DNA of 64,000 nt from Ricordea florida (GCA_949710005.1 OX453280.1:7772034-7836033); one strand, 5' to 3'. Positions 17,255 through 30,163 are shown, numbered from the stretch's first letter. A program made the numbers and translations. The notes: generated by a model from the letters alone, not told the origin.

Positions 17255-20200
17255 TTTTACCCGAAGTTAGCGTCCTAAAGTGACCATATGCATATGTGTG
17301 TATCCCATCCTCTTTTATCAGCCTTTTGTCATCTTTACATGATAGCGCAACCTTATTCACAGTCTCTGTGTACACTTCGTGCAGATGACTCCTGATCATA
17401 TTCATTGTCCTCCTCTGCGGTTTTTGATTGAATAGGCAATCCTTATAGTCTTTGAAACTTATGCTCTTTTTCACAACCGCCTTCTTTACACCCTTACACT
17501 TCTTTTCCTCCTTTCCCTCATCCATCATATATGAATATAGTTTGGCCCGGAGACCTACGAATTCTATGATCTGCCGACCGCCCGCTTCATCCTTGAACAT
17601 ACCCCCAACTTTCTTGTTTACGCCCACCTCAATACCAGGTTGATGATTTTCAGGGTAGTTGCTGGTGTCAAACCGGTCTCTTACATCTAGGCTAATGTCT
17701 TTGTAGAAGTCATCCGTCTCTATCTCATATGCCAGTGAATCAGTGTCTGTAAATAACAACTTAGCCTTGCTACCATACTTGGGCTTGATGTAGTTATAGC
17801 GGAAGTCGTACATTATAGTCTTGCTTATCTCAAGGACTGAAAAGCCTAGGTAAATAGGTTTGTCCAACACCAACTTTTTCTTCCTCATTTGTACTGCAAC
17901 CAGATTCTCACAAAAGATCGTGCTGTGGTGGTAATTCGGCTTCGATACCAAATTCTTGGCTTTTGACTCATTAGTGACCAAACGAACATCCACTCTGTTC
18001 CTTACGTTCTCCATAGTTTTACCAAAGACTGAGTTGTTCATCAACTTGAAGAAATCCTTCTCAAAGTCGTTTGTAGCTTTCGTCCTTAGTTCAGTATTCA
18101 AGTCGATATAGGGTTTCAGCCAAGCGGACTCTTTGAATGTGATGCCTCTATGTATCTTGAAGACTTTTAGCCCGAGACTTAAATATTGTTTCAGTGTCTC
18201 GTGGTGAACAATGTATTTTCTTTTGTGTCTTAGGTTTGGAATTAGTTTATCCACACCATTCACCGTAACTCTCTCTGGTGCTAATGGATAGTCATTATGC
18301 GGTTTATGAAGGTGCTTTGGGTACATCAGGTTAACCTCTAGTATGCATGGTATATCTTTCCACTTCAATACAAGCTCTTCTTCAGTCAACCATCGAAAGT
18401 CATGTGTTGGTAAAGGTTTACTCATTGCATATCCGTACAAACCGTTTGCATCCAGGTATGTGATGTACTTTGTTGGTAATGATGGGTCATAATCCTTCAT
18501 GTATGGATTGTTGGCTTTACCATACCTAGTAGAGATCATGGAGATACCCCCTCGAATGCCTTTCTCAATCATGAGAAGCGTGTCAGGGTCCTTCAAAAGT
18601 TCCAATCTCACCTTGGTCATTTTCAGGGACGCGTCCCATGCCAATCCAGGTGCAGTGTAATACCAAGCTGGATCCAAATCGTAGTTCTTCCTACAAACAT
18701 CTCTGAAGTTCTCGAAGACATCCGCTAACAATAACACGTCCATCTCAAGGTATAGATCGTGATATTCCCTGAGGCTTTTAATCCCAAAGGCTTTCCACAC
18801 ATTTTGAGCATGTTGATAATCCTCTTCCGATATTTCAGCGTCGTAGAGCTTAGAGTAGAACTCATCCTTTGGTGGTAGATGAGTTTCACTGAGCTTATCA
18901 AACCCATCAAACCAATCGTACGGAAATACCCCCTTCCTAGTCAGTAACTGCAGGTCTGGACCATCTTCTTCTTCTTCAAGGTCATTGTGTATTTCTTTTT
19001 GAAGATAACTTGGAAGGATCCAGTCCACAAAAGCCCTGATTTCCTTCCTACTCATGATAGCGTCGCGATCCAATCGACTATAAAACTCTTCCATGACCAT
19101 ACGCATTGTTATAACATCCAAATCAGCATTTCTCAAGATGTTGTGAATGATTCTCTCTTCATGCTTGAGTTTATCCTTTTGTGACATTACCCTTTCATAC
19201 CAACTCGTTACATTCACCAGAGAAGATTGTGGTAGATTATCAACCAGCCTTCTGAGGCCCGCTGCCATAAACCGAAAGCTATCAATGAACCTAATTCCCC
19301 GTTTAATGCTAACCGCCTTCCCTTCCTTGTTCTTATAAGAGTCAACAACAATCTCCTTCGTGAACGAAATGTACTTCTCATCATTTATTGGTATGCAATC
19401 TACCTTACCTTTCGATTCCCCTATGTTCCTCACAAATAAATGACCATCATATCCAGATAGGTTATGGAATATATCTGGTACAAATTTGGGTACCTTATAA
19501 TTCAAGTTACACTCTTCATGAGCGGCGCCTCTATACTTTCCAGTAAGATGGCAATGGTCTAATACCTTATCATGGCCAATCATCAATCCACAAATGTGAC
19601 AGTGTGTGGCATTTTCATAGGCTATTTTATCATCCTCACTAACACGAGCATTCTTAGGGATCTTGAACTTATTATAAATGTCTTTAATATCCGACTCCAA
19701 ACTCTCCATAAACATCTTGGGTATATCTTCGTCTGGTGATTCAGCTGTGTGACTTACAAGTTTGGGTTCGAATATAGCGTTATCAAAGCACTTGATCAGG
19801 TAACAAAAACCTGATGGCTTATGCTTCTGGTATCTATTTGTAAAGCTTCTACCCTCATCTTGGTAACACGTATCTATCTTTTCCGTATAGCACTCAAAAT
19901 CCGCATACACAACAAACGGGACCTCCATCTTTCTGTTGCGATTTTTGAAACCGAAGAACTGCGGGCTTCCATCTTAACTGCTTCATGATTGTTGCAATAC
20001 TCTAGATGCTTATCCAGTGAGGATTGTGACTTGAATGGATTAAGACATCTATGGCAGAAGTGTATAGTGGATTTATGTTTATTGACTTGTGAGGCTAATA
20101 ATCTACTCAAATTCTTAATCCAACAGTAGTGGTTCGTTTTACTGTTGTATAATAAAAGCAAGTTTATCACTGCAACATCTCGCTGCTTACTAATTCTCAA

Positions 20201-21274
20201 AACGTTTACCTCAGACTCATATCCATATACGTTAATAGCGTAAGGGTTTTGCCTCTCAAACTTAGCAATATCCCTTAGTGTAACAGGGAACTCCATTCCA
20301 GACCAGTCAAATTTCTCAGAGTTCTCTCTCATCTCATCATTCAGTCTTTCACCATGATTCTCTTTGGGAAATACAGCAGATGTCACAGCCCATTTGAAGC
20401 ACTCATGGTCCTTCTCGTTCTTGACATTTATTATAGCTTTCTTCTCAGCCAAAACCTGTGGTAGGGGTATATAAGAATTCCCAGAGAGAGGCTCAAATGG
20501 ATTAATGTGTATATCAAAGTACTCAACACGATCAAATTGCCATCCAGACTTCTCACCTTCAAATCTCGCAACCTTTTCAAGTTGCAATTCAGTCAACGCA
20601 TCGAATAACTCAGATAGATCAGTTGAATCCGCTACTATTTCAATATTAGTATGAAAGTACCCCTCACTCTCTTCAATCTTACCCGTAGCAATATTCTCTT
20701 GTATGAATGTGCAAGTTAATACAAACTTCACCTTGATGGGTTTATTTCTAGTATAAAGTAGCTCCACAACCTTTGGTTTTATTTTCTTAATGAAGTCTTG
20801 AGGACCATACCCCTTTTTCCCTTCGATCCGATATGTCTTGAAGAACCCTTTCAGCGCCTGTTCCCTTTCTTTCACTTTGAACGGCTCTAGTATGGCCCAG
20901 ATGCCTCTTACTTCCTCCTTCAACTTCCTGATTCTTTCGTTAGCAGGCTTTTTGATCCTCTTTGGGACATAATTCAAAATCCAATTTGCAAACTTGTTAA
21001 TTTTTTTCTGTACTCTTTTATGATAATCCGAAACAGCTGTTTTCCACCGACTAGGGGCACTTGGAGGTACATATTTGGTAGGTCTCAGAATCGGAACACT
21101 TATTTCAGGTACAGGCTCATCGAGAATATGTGATGTTCCCCCAGTACTAACACTAGGTACCTCCGCAGGCATTCCCAGCGCCTCTAGTAACTCGTTTCTA
21201 CGCATCTTGTAATATTTTGGTATCTTGCGTTCCTTGGCGATGGTGCGGAGCTCTTTGACAGTTTGATTTGGCAT
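17250..21274 (-). pseudogene. DNA polymerase B with an embedded endonuclease VII/HNH domain (element 2), frameshifted
   Basis: Two overlapping minus-strand frames form one gene. The 5' part (19874-21274) starts with a SAP/HeH-like unit (TVKELRTIAKERKIPKYYKM). It has a Cys/His-containing domain (ECFKWAVTSAVF, then NHYCWIKNLSRLL) and a C2H2 finger (CHRCLNPFKSQSSLDKHLEYC). The 3' part (17250-19928) carries ExoI YADFEC, a recombination endonuclease VII-type HNH (CHICG...LDHCHLTGKYRGAAHEECN), ExoII NLSGYDGHLF, ExoIII LEMDVLLLADV, motif A YLDANGLYG, motif B LMNNSVFGK and motif C FTDTDS. The frames switch near 19945-19975, so one small indel breaks the gene. Family members are usually one chain of this total length, about 1,340 residues. 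It replicates element DNA and is probably protein-primed. Confidence 0.9.
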
Positions 21275-21292
21275 AATGGGTTATTGAATGAA

Positions 21293-21310
21293 TATTAATA
21301 GTTCTTTAAG
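21293..21310 (-). promoter_or_regulatory. Upstream block of element 2 PolB
   Basis: 18-base block with TATTAATA and CTTTAAG (plus-strand reading), 18 bases before the PolB ATG. It is nearly identical to the block upstream of the TFIIB-like gene. Confidence 0.55.
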
Positions 21311-21331
21311 CCGGTAGGGTTGATTTTGGAA

Positions 21332-21399
21332 TTAGCACGCGTGCTAACTTTTTTCGTGGTGTCTTTATCCAGGCTGTCCCAGAAAAGGCTGTCCCAGAA
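21332..21399. repeat. Perfect 16-base palindrome and a 14-base direct repeat at the right border of element 2
   Basis: TTAGCACGCGTGCTAA at 21332-21347 is a perfect palindrome. AGGCTGTCCCAGAA occurs at 21371-21384 and 21386-21399. These lie where element 2 should end, but no terminal inverted repeat partner is visible. Confidence 0.5.
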
Positions 21400-21429
21400 C
21401 CCGCCTTTTACAACTACTGCTTGTTTAAC

Positions 21430-24400
21430 CTTACATAAGTTGGTCTTATCCTTGATACTTTAATGGAAAATGACAGTCTTCGATTGCAAACTTAGGCAAA
21501 ATATTATAGAAGGATTTCCCGTGTTGTAATTTCTAACTGCCATCGGCAAACGTCAGTTCGTAATTCTCTTCGCAGTCCCCTATGTTCAGCAAACATTTGA
21601 AATTTTTGACACCTCTCTGCTAGTGCCGAGAAAATATTTTTAATATACCATCATCAGTTAATGTTTCTCAAAATTTAACAATTCTGGTACATTATGCGTT
21701 GTATTTACGGCAACAATCATTACAGTCTTAGTCAAACAAAACCATCTACATTCTTGACAAAACTTAGCTACGTGCGAACTCGACGATGCTGTCATTTTTA
21801 AATTATACTTTGATAGATAAAGATTTTACGTTCTTACAGTACTATTGTAGTCATACTCTGATTTCATACTTTTTCCTATCCCAAAGTGGAAAGTTTCTAG
21901 TTTTCACCGTACAATACCTGCACTTTCTCTTGGCTCTTTTACACTTAAGTAAAAGGAAAGACATTTTAACATAGCGTGCATGTTCAGCTTCCTTGTACAA
22001 TTTTTGGGAGTTTCTCTGGAATTTTTATCTATTTGATAAACAAAAGATCGTCCCAGTTGTGTACTCAACTTATAAAAACAGTTGGGAAGATACATGAAGA
22101 CCTAAGAAAAAATTCAGGCTTAACATATGCACGGCTATGGCATTATTATCGTCGACCAGGAACGCACAAGACAATTAATGAACAGCACAGCCAGAGCAAA
22201 ACCTCACGGGTAAAATGAAGTCTAATTAAGTTTTGCCAAAGTCTTGAGTCTACAATGGCAAATTAACTACTGAATGGCATTCGGAATAAACTGCAAAAGG
22301 GTAACACCGGGAAAATTCTACAGTTTGGAAATAATCATGATAGGGTGACAGAATGAAACAAGCCTGCCCTGTAATACAGGCAGGAAAAAAAGGTAAGATT
22401 TCCGCACAGGTCCCTAAATCATTATGCATGCTGTAGTTGAATTGTAATGGGAAAGGCGCGTGCAAAGATTTCTGAGAACGAAACCGTACAGCTACAGCAT
22501 GCATAATGAAGTAGGACCTGTGAGGAAATCTTACCGAAAAAAATTCACTCGTGCCATTTTCGGCTTCGTCGTCTTGTTTGCTTAATTGCGTTCCCTCTAA
22601 ATAACGTGAAAGGACCATTCTTCAAGTTAGGTCAAAGACGTGGGTCTAAAAGCAGGAAAATTGCCTACAGGAATTTGAAGTAAACGCGCGGAGTAGCAAT
22701 GGAAAAATTCTACAGTTTGGAGAAAATTTGGAAACAAAAGTGAAAAAAAGCATGTAACGCTTAAATTTTTGTCATTCTAGGCGTCGTTGTCATGTTTGCT
22801 TACAAAATAGGCGCCATATTCTTTGACTTGTGTGCGTCTATTACAGTGCATGACGATTACAAATCAGACAATGCAAACGTGAATGCTTATAACCTTTTTA
22901 CCAAGAATAAAAGAAAAATAATGAAGAACTTCCGAATAACTAGACCTATCCTTCCTTGGTTCCATAATTATCACCGAATGAAAAACTCTGGCAATTGCAA
23001 GGGTCTGAAGCTCGCTTTTGAGTTAATTTCAGTGAGAGTTGTCCGTTTGTTTACTTATTTGTTTATCGACATGACAAGAGAATTTTCATTGAAACTTTTT
23101 CATTATGGAAAAATTCTCGAGTGTTTTTTCTCAGCACACTTAGCGTGTTTATTTTTCTGGACATGAATTGAGAATTATCAGGCAGAAATGCATTGAGACT
23201 ACTATATGGCTTGTTTTGAGCAAATTCTGGGCCTAATAAACTTTCTATTTAAATCGTACGAGCTTCTCGCCCGTCAAAAAAAAACAACTTTCTGGACTTG
23301 CGTTCCACTCTAAGAATGGTAATCAATCCAATTCTATGACGTGTTCACACGCACAGAAAAACTAATACAGAGGAATGAAAACTAACTGGCGTGAGAGTAA
23401 TCAATCAGAGGGACTTGCTTTTAGTTAAATCTGGGCCTATCAGACTTAGTTTTGCATAACTGAGAATTTTGAGCTATATTTGTTTAAGTCGGGTTTCGCA
23501 ACAACAAAGAAATCAGTTCTGAACTTGTATTCCAAAATCAGGATGTTAATCACTTCGATTCTATTACGTGTTACAAAAAAAACAAATACAACGTTATTGT
23601 TACTTATGACTCTGACATATTGTCTCGTGAATAAAGTTCCTGCGAAAATTAACCACGCGAAATTATTTAAGTATTTTGGGCTCAAGCGAGGACCCATTTG
23701 AAGGAATTGGTGATACCTTTCGACGGCGTCATGTAGTAGTACTCTTGCATCAGCGGTACTTAAAGTTGTTGCAAAGGAACATGTCAAACTGCAGACAGAG
23801 TTTTCTTGTTACATGGTTTTATTTACTTAAATGGGAAGTATTGCTATGGAAAATCAGTCAGTCTTATCAATGCTGAGACTATATGGAGATCAGAGCTTTG
23901 ATAATCGCGAAAATGTATTCCCTAAAAATGCATTGTTTGGAAGAATCGTAAAATTTAAGTCCCGCGAAATCAAATTCCCACAAAAAAAAGACCATTAAGG
24001 TAGTTTATATGAGAAAAATCAGGCATAGAGACTAATATATGTATAAACAGGTATGGGAATTCGTAAGCCAGATCGGTTTGCTCCCAGGTCGCATACATTA
24101 ACTTCAGTAGTTTCTAGACCGGATTCTAAGTCAAACAAGGGACGTGAAAAATGATACGATACTAACTGGTATAACCGGATGGATGACACCATCAACTCTT
24201 TGCAATGGATCTAGAAATGTTTTATTTCGTCTCACTTTCAGTCAAGACTAGACCTCAAATAACTGTAAATCATGAATTAAAATATTTTTTAAGTCAGAAT
24301 TCTCAATAGCAAAGGGATTTTCCAACCTGCGCTCTATCCTAGGAATGTTTATCACTTCGATTTTATGAAATGTTTGAAAAAAGTAATTGAAAGAATATCA

Positions 24401-25680
24401 ATATGACAATAATCAGGTGTAGGGACTAATCTATGGCTTGCTTTCAGTCGATTTTCAGTCTGATAATTATACAAGCTATTTAATTTCCTTTTCTTTAGGC
24501 CAGACTTCGCGACAACAAAGGAATTTCTGAATCCTCATCCTTTCAGAATGTTTAAATTCGATTCCTAGACCTGTTTATAAAACCTGTATTGTTGGCATTG
24601 GAGACTTTGTCAAACGTTGTATCAATTAATTAAATCCAATTAAATCAAAGCGGCTCGACAACACCCCAGTCACTGTTTTCAACAAATTATGGCATGGCTG
24701 ACAGCTGACAAAATGGCCGTTTTCTGTAGACTGAATAACAGTCGCTGGATGAGGCTGACTGTGATACGTAAAAGTATGCAAATCAAAGAGAATATTGTTA
24801 AACCTCTCCCATAATATGCACAATTCTCTATACTCTGCCTCGCCCGCTACTTGCTTATTCTTCATACCTTGCTTAGTACTGTAGGTTCCTAAAGTAAGCA
24901 AGTGGTCAGGTCAGAGCAGAAACCTAGTCTTTGAGCTTCTTGGTACTGTCCCGCTTCCACAGCACGTCGTAGACCACTTGAGAGGCACTTCAACGTTTCA
25001 AGTCTTACAGGTTTCTGATCAGAACCATATGTTTTCTATTTACAGATCCAAAATACGTAAGAGTCGAGCTGTTCATTTGAACCAAACTTCCCTTTCGCTT
25101 TGCTGGCCTTTGTACCACATTTCAACTTCCTGTGACAAACTGTGTAAACGCCCATCTAAAATTAGCTTAGTGTTTTAGAACCCGAAACATTTTGAAACCA
25201 AATGGAAATAAATAAAGAGAATCTATAAGATTTCATTTCTGCTTTACGGTGATATAAGATATTACGCGACACGAGGACATTCATATTTTTTACCTCAATT
25301 CTGAGATAGATCGATCACGGCGTCTTTGCTCACTGCTTTCTGCTTAAGTTCTCTGTTCTTGGCGGTTTTTGCTGACACCAACTCATCTCAGACTCATCAA
25401 AACGCGCACCAAACCCAAACTTCTTCGACAGCTCAGAAATCAGTGCAACAATGTTTACAACAGTTTCTACGCGGGACCAACCAGAAAGATCGAGGATCTT
25501 CTGCATGCACGAAATGAAACAACAACTCACTGAGGTGCAGGAGAAAATTAACCTCTCCTGTGGAAACGATACGACTACAATAGGTTAAAACCTGGGTGTT
25601 GCACACTCAAAAATGTTATATTTTGTTCCCGGATAGCAAATTTTCAATTTTTGTCGGAGTATTCTGCTAATGTCTTCATA
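21430..25680. other. Host non-coding DNA with diverged internal repeats
   Basis: No supported gene. Between about 23180 and 24600 an AT-rich unit of 200-350 bases recurs about four times in diverged form. Each has a phrase like 'actcta/tctatgg cttg', then 'tctggacttgcgttcc', then 'gttaatcacttcgattctat'. This is an old tandem or nested repeat. Confidence 0.4.
22391..22536. mobile_element. Palindromic MITE
   Basis: Inverted arms of about 44 bases (GGTAAGATTTCC...CATTATGCATGCTGTAG) flank a short centre. A single arm of the same family is present at 53438-53476. Confidence 0.6.
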
Positions 25681-25689
25681 GCAAATCTA

Positions 25690-26345
25690 CCAGTTTTAAT
25701 AACAGGAAACCGAGAACCACAACGAGATCGCTTTCCTTGATTCACTAGAGATTAGGGAACCAGACGGCAGACTCCACACCACCATCCACAGGAAGCCCAC
25801 GCACACCGACCTGTACCTTGCGTATGATTCACACCATCCACAATCAGGAAACGCGGTATTGTTAAGTGCCTAAACGACCGTTTAAACGTATCATCACTAA
25901 ATCATCGGGAACAGCACAGGAGAAGAAACATCTATCCACAGTTTTCATCGCTAACGGTTATCCCTCTTCCCTCTTGCATAAAGTGACCAAAACCAAAAAA
26001 GCAGCACCGAGAAAAGAATTCACGACAGAGTTTTAAGTCCACCGCGGTGCTGCACAACATCAAAGGAGTCTCAGAGCCGCAGCCTATAACAACAAGGCAT
26101 ACCTGCCGTTTTCAAGTCCGTCACGAGATTAGTCAAACCAAAAGATCCCGCTGACCCCAGCAAGCAATATGGCGTAGTATACAAGATTCCATACGAATGC
26201 GGTAAAGACTACATCGGAGCAACGGGGCGACCTATGCAAGAAAGAAAAAAAAAAGAACAGGACAGAGACATCCGCCTCGCTCGAACTCAGAACTCCGCCG
26301 TTTCAGAACACGGCAACGAAACCGGACATAAGCCGCTTTAGTTTA
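25690..26345 (+). mobile_element. Remnant of a Penelope-like retroelement (GIY-YIG type)
   Basis: Two conceptual translations support this. At about 25725-25860 there is a reverse transcriptase thumb-type segment (IAFLDSLEIREPDGRL, TIHRKPTHTDLYL). At about 26170-26290 there is a GIY-YIG nuclease start (YGVVYKIPYECGKDYIGATG) followed by EHGNETGH. The order and motifs are those of Penelope-like elements. The stretch between them carries stop codons and frame changes, so the copy is dead. Confidence 0.7.
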
Positions 26346-26449
26346 GTTAACCTGTGACTCTATGTGTAGTATCGTAGCGTTAGGACTGGGCACCAGACCT
26401 ATGACATGCCGGGACTCTGCAGGCCCGGCTACCTGGTTTTTGTATTGTA

Positions 26450-29400
26450 CGCCAGCATGGCAGTTTTGCTGTAGTTGCTTATCTTCAAAGACTATTAAAT
26501 TGGCGACGAGGATAAAACAAAATGCCAGGTGAAGCAAGAACAAAGCAGAAAAGAAAATCGGGAATTCTTGCCAGCGTACGAGCAAGTGTGGGAGCCTTGA
26601 GTTTGGGTGGAGAACCAGGGCAACGATAAAAAGCGTGGAAAGTTATGGAACGATCGTTTCGAGCTAGCTACTCGATGGATGGCAGTAACAGACGAAGACA
26701 AACTCGAGTTACTGTTATTAGTTGACGGTGAGGAGTTCCAAAAATTAATTCAAACACTTCCGGAGCAACCTACGGATTACAAATCGCACATCGAAAAGCT
26801 GGATCAACACTTCAAGGCAAATCGCAAGAACACTCTGGAGTTGTACAAGTTGTTCAACACCGAATGAACAGCCGACATGTACTTCGCTGATTTCGAGACT
26901 AAATGCAGGGAGCAGGCGCTTCATTATGATTTTCCCATCGCACTAGACAATGCAATCATTATGCTGACAGTAGTCAAAACCAGCAACAACGAGCTTCGAA
27001 GCGAAATCATTAGGAAGAATGGTGACCTTAAATCAGTACGAGAAACAGCCAAGTCTTACGAGGCAGCTAGCGAAAGCAATCACATGATGAAGGGAGGTGA
27101 CAATCTCCACACCCAGGCTGAGGATATTCCGGAGTTAAAACGCCTTAGCAGACCAGGACGATACAGTATGAGACATAAGGGCCCAGATCAAACCACTGGC
27201 CGCTCGCAGGTTTAGGCCAGGCCTGCCTGCACCAAATGTGGTAATGAGGCACACGTCAACAATAATGCTTGCCCCGCCACTGGAAAAAGATATCTTAAGT
27301 GTGGCCGTTTGAATCACTTTGCCCGCAAGTGTCACGAGGAAAAGCAAGCCAGTTCAGTACGGCTTGAGCAAGAGACGAATGCATGCTCTGTGTCTCAGGA
27401 AAAGGAATCGCTAGGAGAGGTATATCTATACAAGCTGAAAGAAAGGAAAGTCGCAGAATCCATCGGTAACTATTTGCATCAGTGGCATGCTCGTCTGCCT
27501 GCTCCTGGATACGCAGGCAGACGAAAAGCACTACGGGAAGCTCAAAGCCAAATGCGCTCTGCAGCCCACTAACGTTGTGATTAGGAGTTACTCTGGAAAA
27601 GAAAAGGGAGCAGCGTTACCCCTGCTAGGAAAATTCGTAGCAACGCTTACTCGGGGTGAAAAGAAGATCTCAGAGCCTGTATACGTGGTTAAAGGTCAAG
27701 GGGACACTGCATTGCTGAGCCGTGGTGCCGCCGAAGGTAATCTTACCACCTGGATTTGAATACCAATACCACCTGGATTTGACCTCGAGCAGGCCGCTAC
27801 CCGTCATGGGGGAGATGAGACAAGCCACAGTCGACCTGATTAAGAAATACAATGATGTGTTCTCTGGGTTAGGAAAAATTACACGTAGACCCAGACGCTA
27901 AAGGTGCTGTACAGAAACATAGAAGAATAGCGCTACCGCTCAAAGATAACTTTGATCAGCTTCTCAACAAATGGGAGGAAATGGATATCAACAGACTGGT
28001 TCAGCAACTTTGTCCTCACCCCAAAGAACGACGGCGAAAACATTAGGTCAAGTTTGGTTATGACGGACGCGAATAAATACATCAGGAGGACCAGACATGC
28101 CATCTTCACGTAGAGTGAACTGAAGACAAAACTTAATGGTGCCAAGTATTTCTCCCACATGGACATGAACGATGGGTATATGCAGTTGGAGCTGGCCGAG
28201 GAAAGCAGGAACATGAGCACATTCTACACGCACCGAGGGCTAAAATGCTTCAAGAGACTACACATTGGAGTCAACAGTGCAGCCGAGATCTTCAATGGAG
28301 AGGTACGCAAGGTGGTAGCGCAAGAGCCACACGTCGTCAGCATTTATGATGACATCCTAGTTTTTTGCTCAACGCCAGAGGAACATGACGAAGAGCTAAT
28401 GCATGTAATGCATTCAGTTGTGGCGCGAGCACGGGCTCACACTCAGCTTGAAGAAGAGCAGGCTCAATCTCCGAGCCGTTGACTTCTTTGGAAAGGTGTT
28501 CTCAAGCGAAGGCATATTGCCGGACCCAGGCAAGGTGGCAGCTCTAAAGGCAGCTGCCCTCTCCCCCCAATCGGCTGCAGAGGTCTGCTCTTTCCTGTTC
28601 TTCGCGGGAGCTAACGCAGATTTTATGGAAGGATTCGCATAAATGACTGCACCACTGAGAAATCTGATTAAGGCTGATGCTAAGTTCCAGTGGACACCAG
28701 AATGTCAACAGTCATTTGAACGTGTCAAAGTAATGCTCGCAGAGGACACGGGTGGAATGGCAGCCACAAAGAAGCAGTATGATCCTCTGGTCAAGCAGTG
28801 GAGACCAGTAACTTACCGTTCAAGACCTTTCACAGACACGGAAAGCAGGTACTCCAAGCTAGAGAAGGAGGCCAAAGCAGTCGAGTGGGGCATTTTAGCC
28901 AATCAGATCTACCTTTACGGCCTGGGAGATTCATTTGAGGTGGACACCGATTAATAATCCGTGGTGCCATTACTGGCCAGCCACCGAACGAAAGCACCCC
29001 TACGCATAGAGAGGATGCGGGTTTGCCTTCAAGGCTTCAACTAACGCCAAAATTATGTACCAGGAAAGGAGGCGGGGTCCGAGAACAATGAAGCGGACTA
29101 CAACTCTCGACACCCAGAACCATTGGCTAGGCAACAAGGCCGTACCAGCAGTAAGCAAGCTGAATTTGAGCTTAGAGAGAATGAGGGAGAATTTGAGAAA
29201 GATATCATGGCGATTTTGAAATTGTCAGTGCCGGAAGCAGTTACTTGGCAGGCCTTGCTGGAGGAAACGCTTGCAGACACAGAGCTTTCGAGTCTAAAGG
29301 ACGCCATAGCTAGAGGATATTTCGACGCCCAAGAGAGGTGCGTGCTAAGGCCACAGTATGACCCCATCTTTACTGAGCTGGCTGTCGTAGGAGGACTGAT

Positions 29401-30060
29401 AGTCCGAGGAGCAAGAATAGTAGTGCCCAAGTCCCTGCGTGATATGGTGGTCAAACTCGCGCATGAAGGCCATCAGGGTATCACCAAGACTGAGAAGTAC
29501 CTACGCACAAGAGTGGGGTTTCCCTGACTGAACAAATTGGTCAAAACACATATTCAACACTGCCACCCATGCCGAGCAATCACCATGTCACAGGAGAGGG
29601 AGCCATTGCGCAAGAAACCCCTGCCAAGAGAATCCTGGAAAGAGGTTGTCATGGACTTCTGCGGTCCATCTCATACAGGAGAGTACCTTCATGTCACCGT
29701 TTGAAAGCAATCCAGATGGGCAGAGGTAGAGATCGTCTCCACAACCAGTACCAGCGAGATGATCCACAGGCTGGACAAAACGGTAGGTACGTGGTGTAAG
29801 CATCGTGTATGGCTATGGAGAGCAATGTATGCCATATATTCACTAACGGGGAACCACTATATGATGCTTACACCACGTACCTACCGACAAAACCTTCGCC
29901 TCCGCTGGCGTACCTCTATCGATAAGCACAGAATTTTTCTCTGGGGAGAAATATCCAGTCAAGTCTCTTCCCGAGACCGCAGAATTCCAGCACTTTTCTG
30001 AGGATATGTGCCGATCCGAGGAGTGCCGACGTTTGCATCGTTCTTGTTCGATCTTTAATT
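26450..30060 (+). mobile_element. Decayed Ty3/gypsy LTR retrotransposon
   Basis: In order on the plus strand: a primer-binding-site-like TTGGCGACGAGGAT at about 26500; gag pieces (26607-27215, one stop at 26865-26867); two CCHC-like knuckles (CTKCGNEAHVNNNAC, then CGRLNHFARKC, about 27230-27340); an aspartic protease remnant with LLDTQAD instead of LLDTGAD (about 27490); reverse transcriptase with SHMDMNDGYMQLEL and YDDILVF (28150-28480); RNase H (28643-28954); and an H2C2 integrase zinc region with AHEGHQGITKTEKYLR (29123-29527). Many stops and shifts show it is inactive. A MITE interrupts the integrase core. Clear LTRs were not resolved. Confidence 0.85.
29782..29885. mobile_element. 104-bp hAT-like MITE with 8-bp target duplication
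   Basis: Perfect 22-base terminal inverted repeats (GGTAGGTACGTGGTGTAAGC...) flank an 60-base centre. GACAAAAC is duplicated exactly at 29774-29781 and 29886-29893. An 8-base duplication is the hallmark of hAT transposases. It is inserted in the gypsy integrase region. Confidence 0.85.
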
Positions 30061-30117
30061 CCTAGTTGTTCCAAGTGGCATGCCACCTTCTTTGACACTG
30101 AACCCAATTCACCTACT

Positions 30118-30119
30118 AC

Positions 30120-30162
<43 letters not shown>

Positions 30163-30163
30163 T
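30118..30163. repeat. (ATT)n microsatellite
   Basis: An uninterrupted ATT run of about 40 bases, directly next to a fold-back element. Confidence 0.9.
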
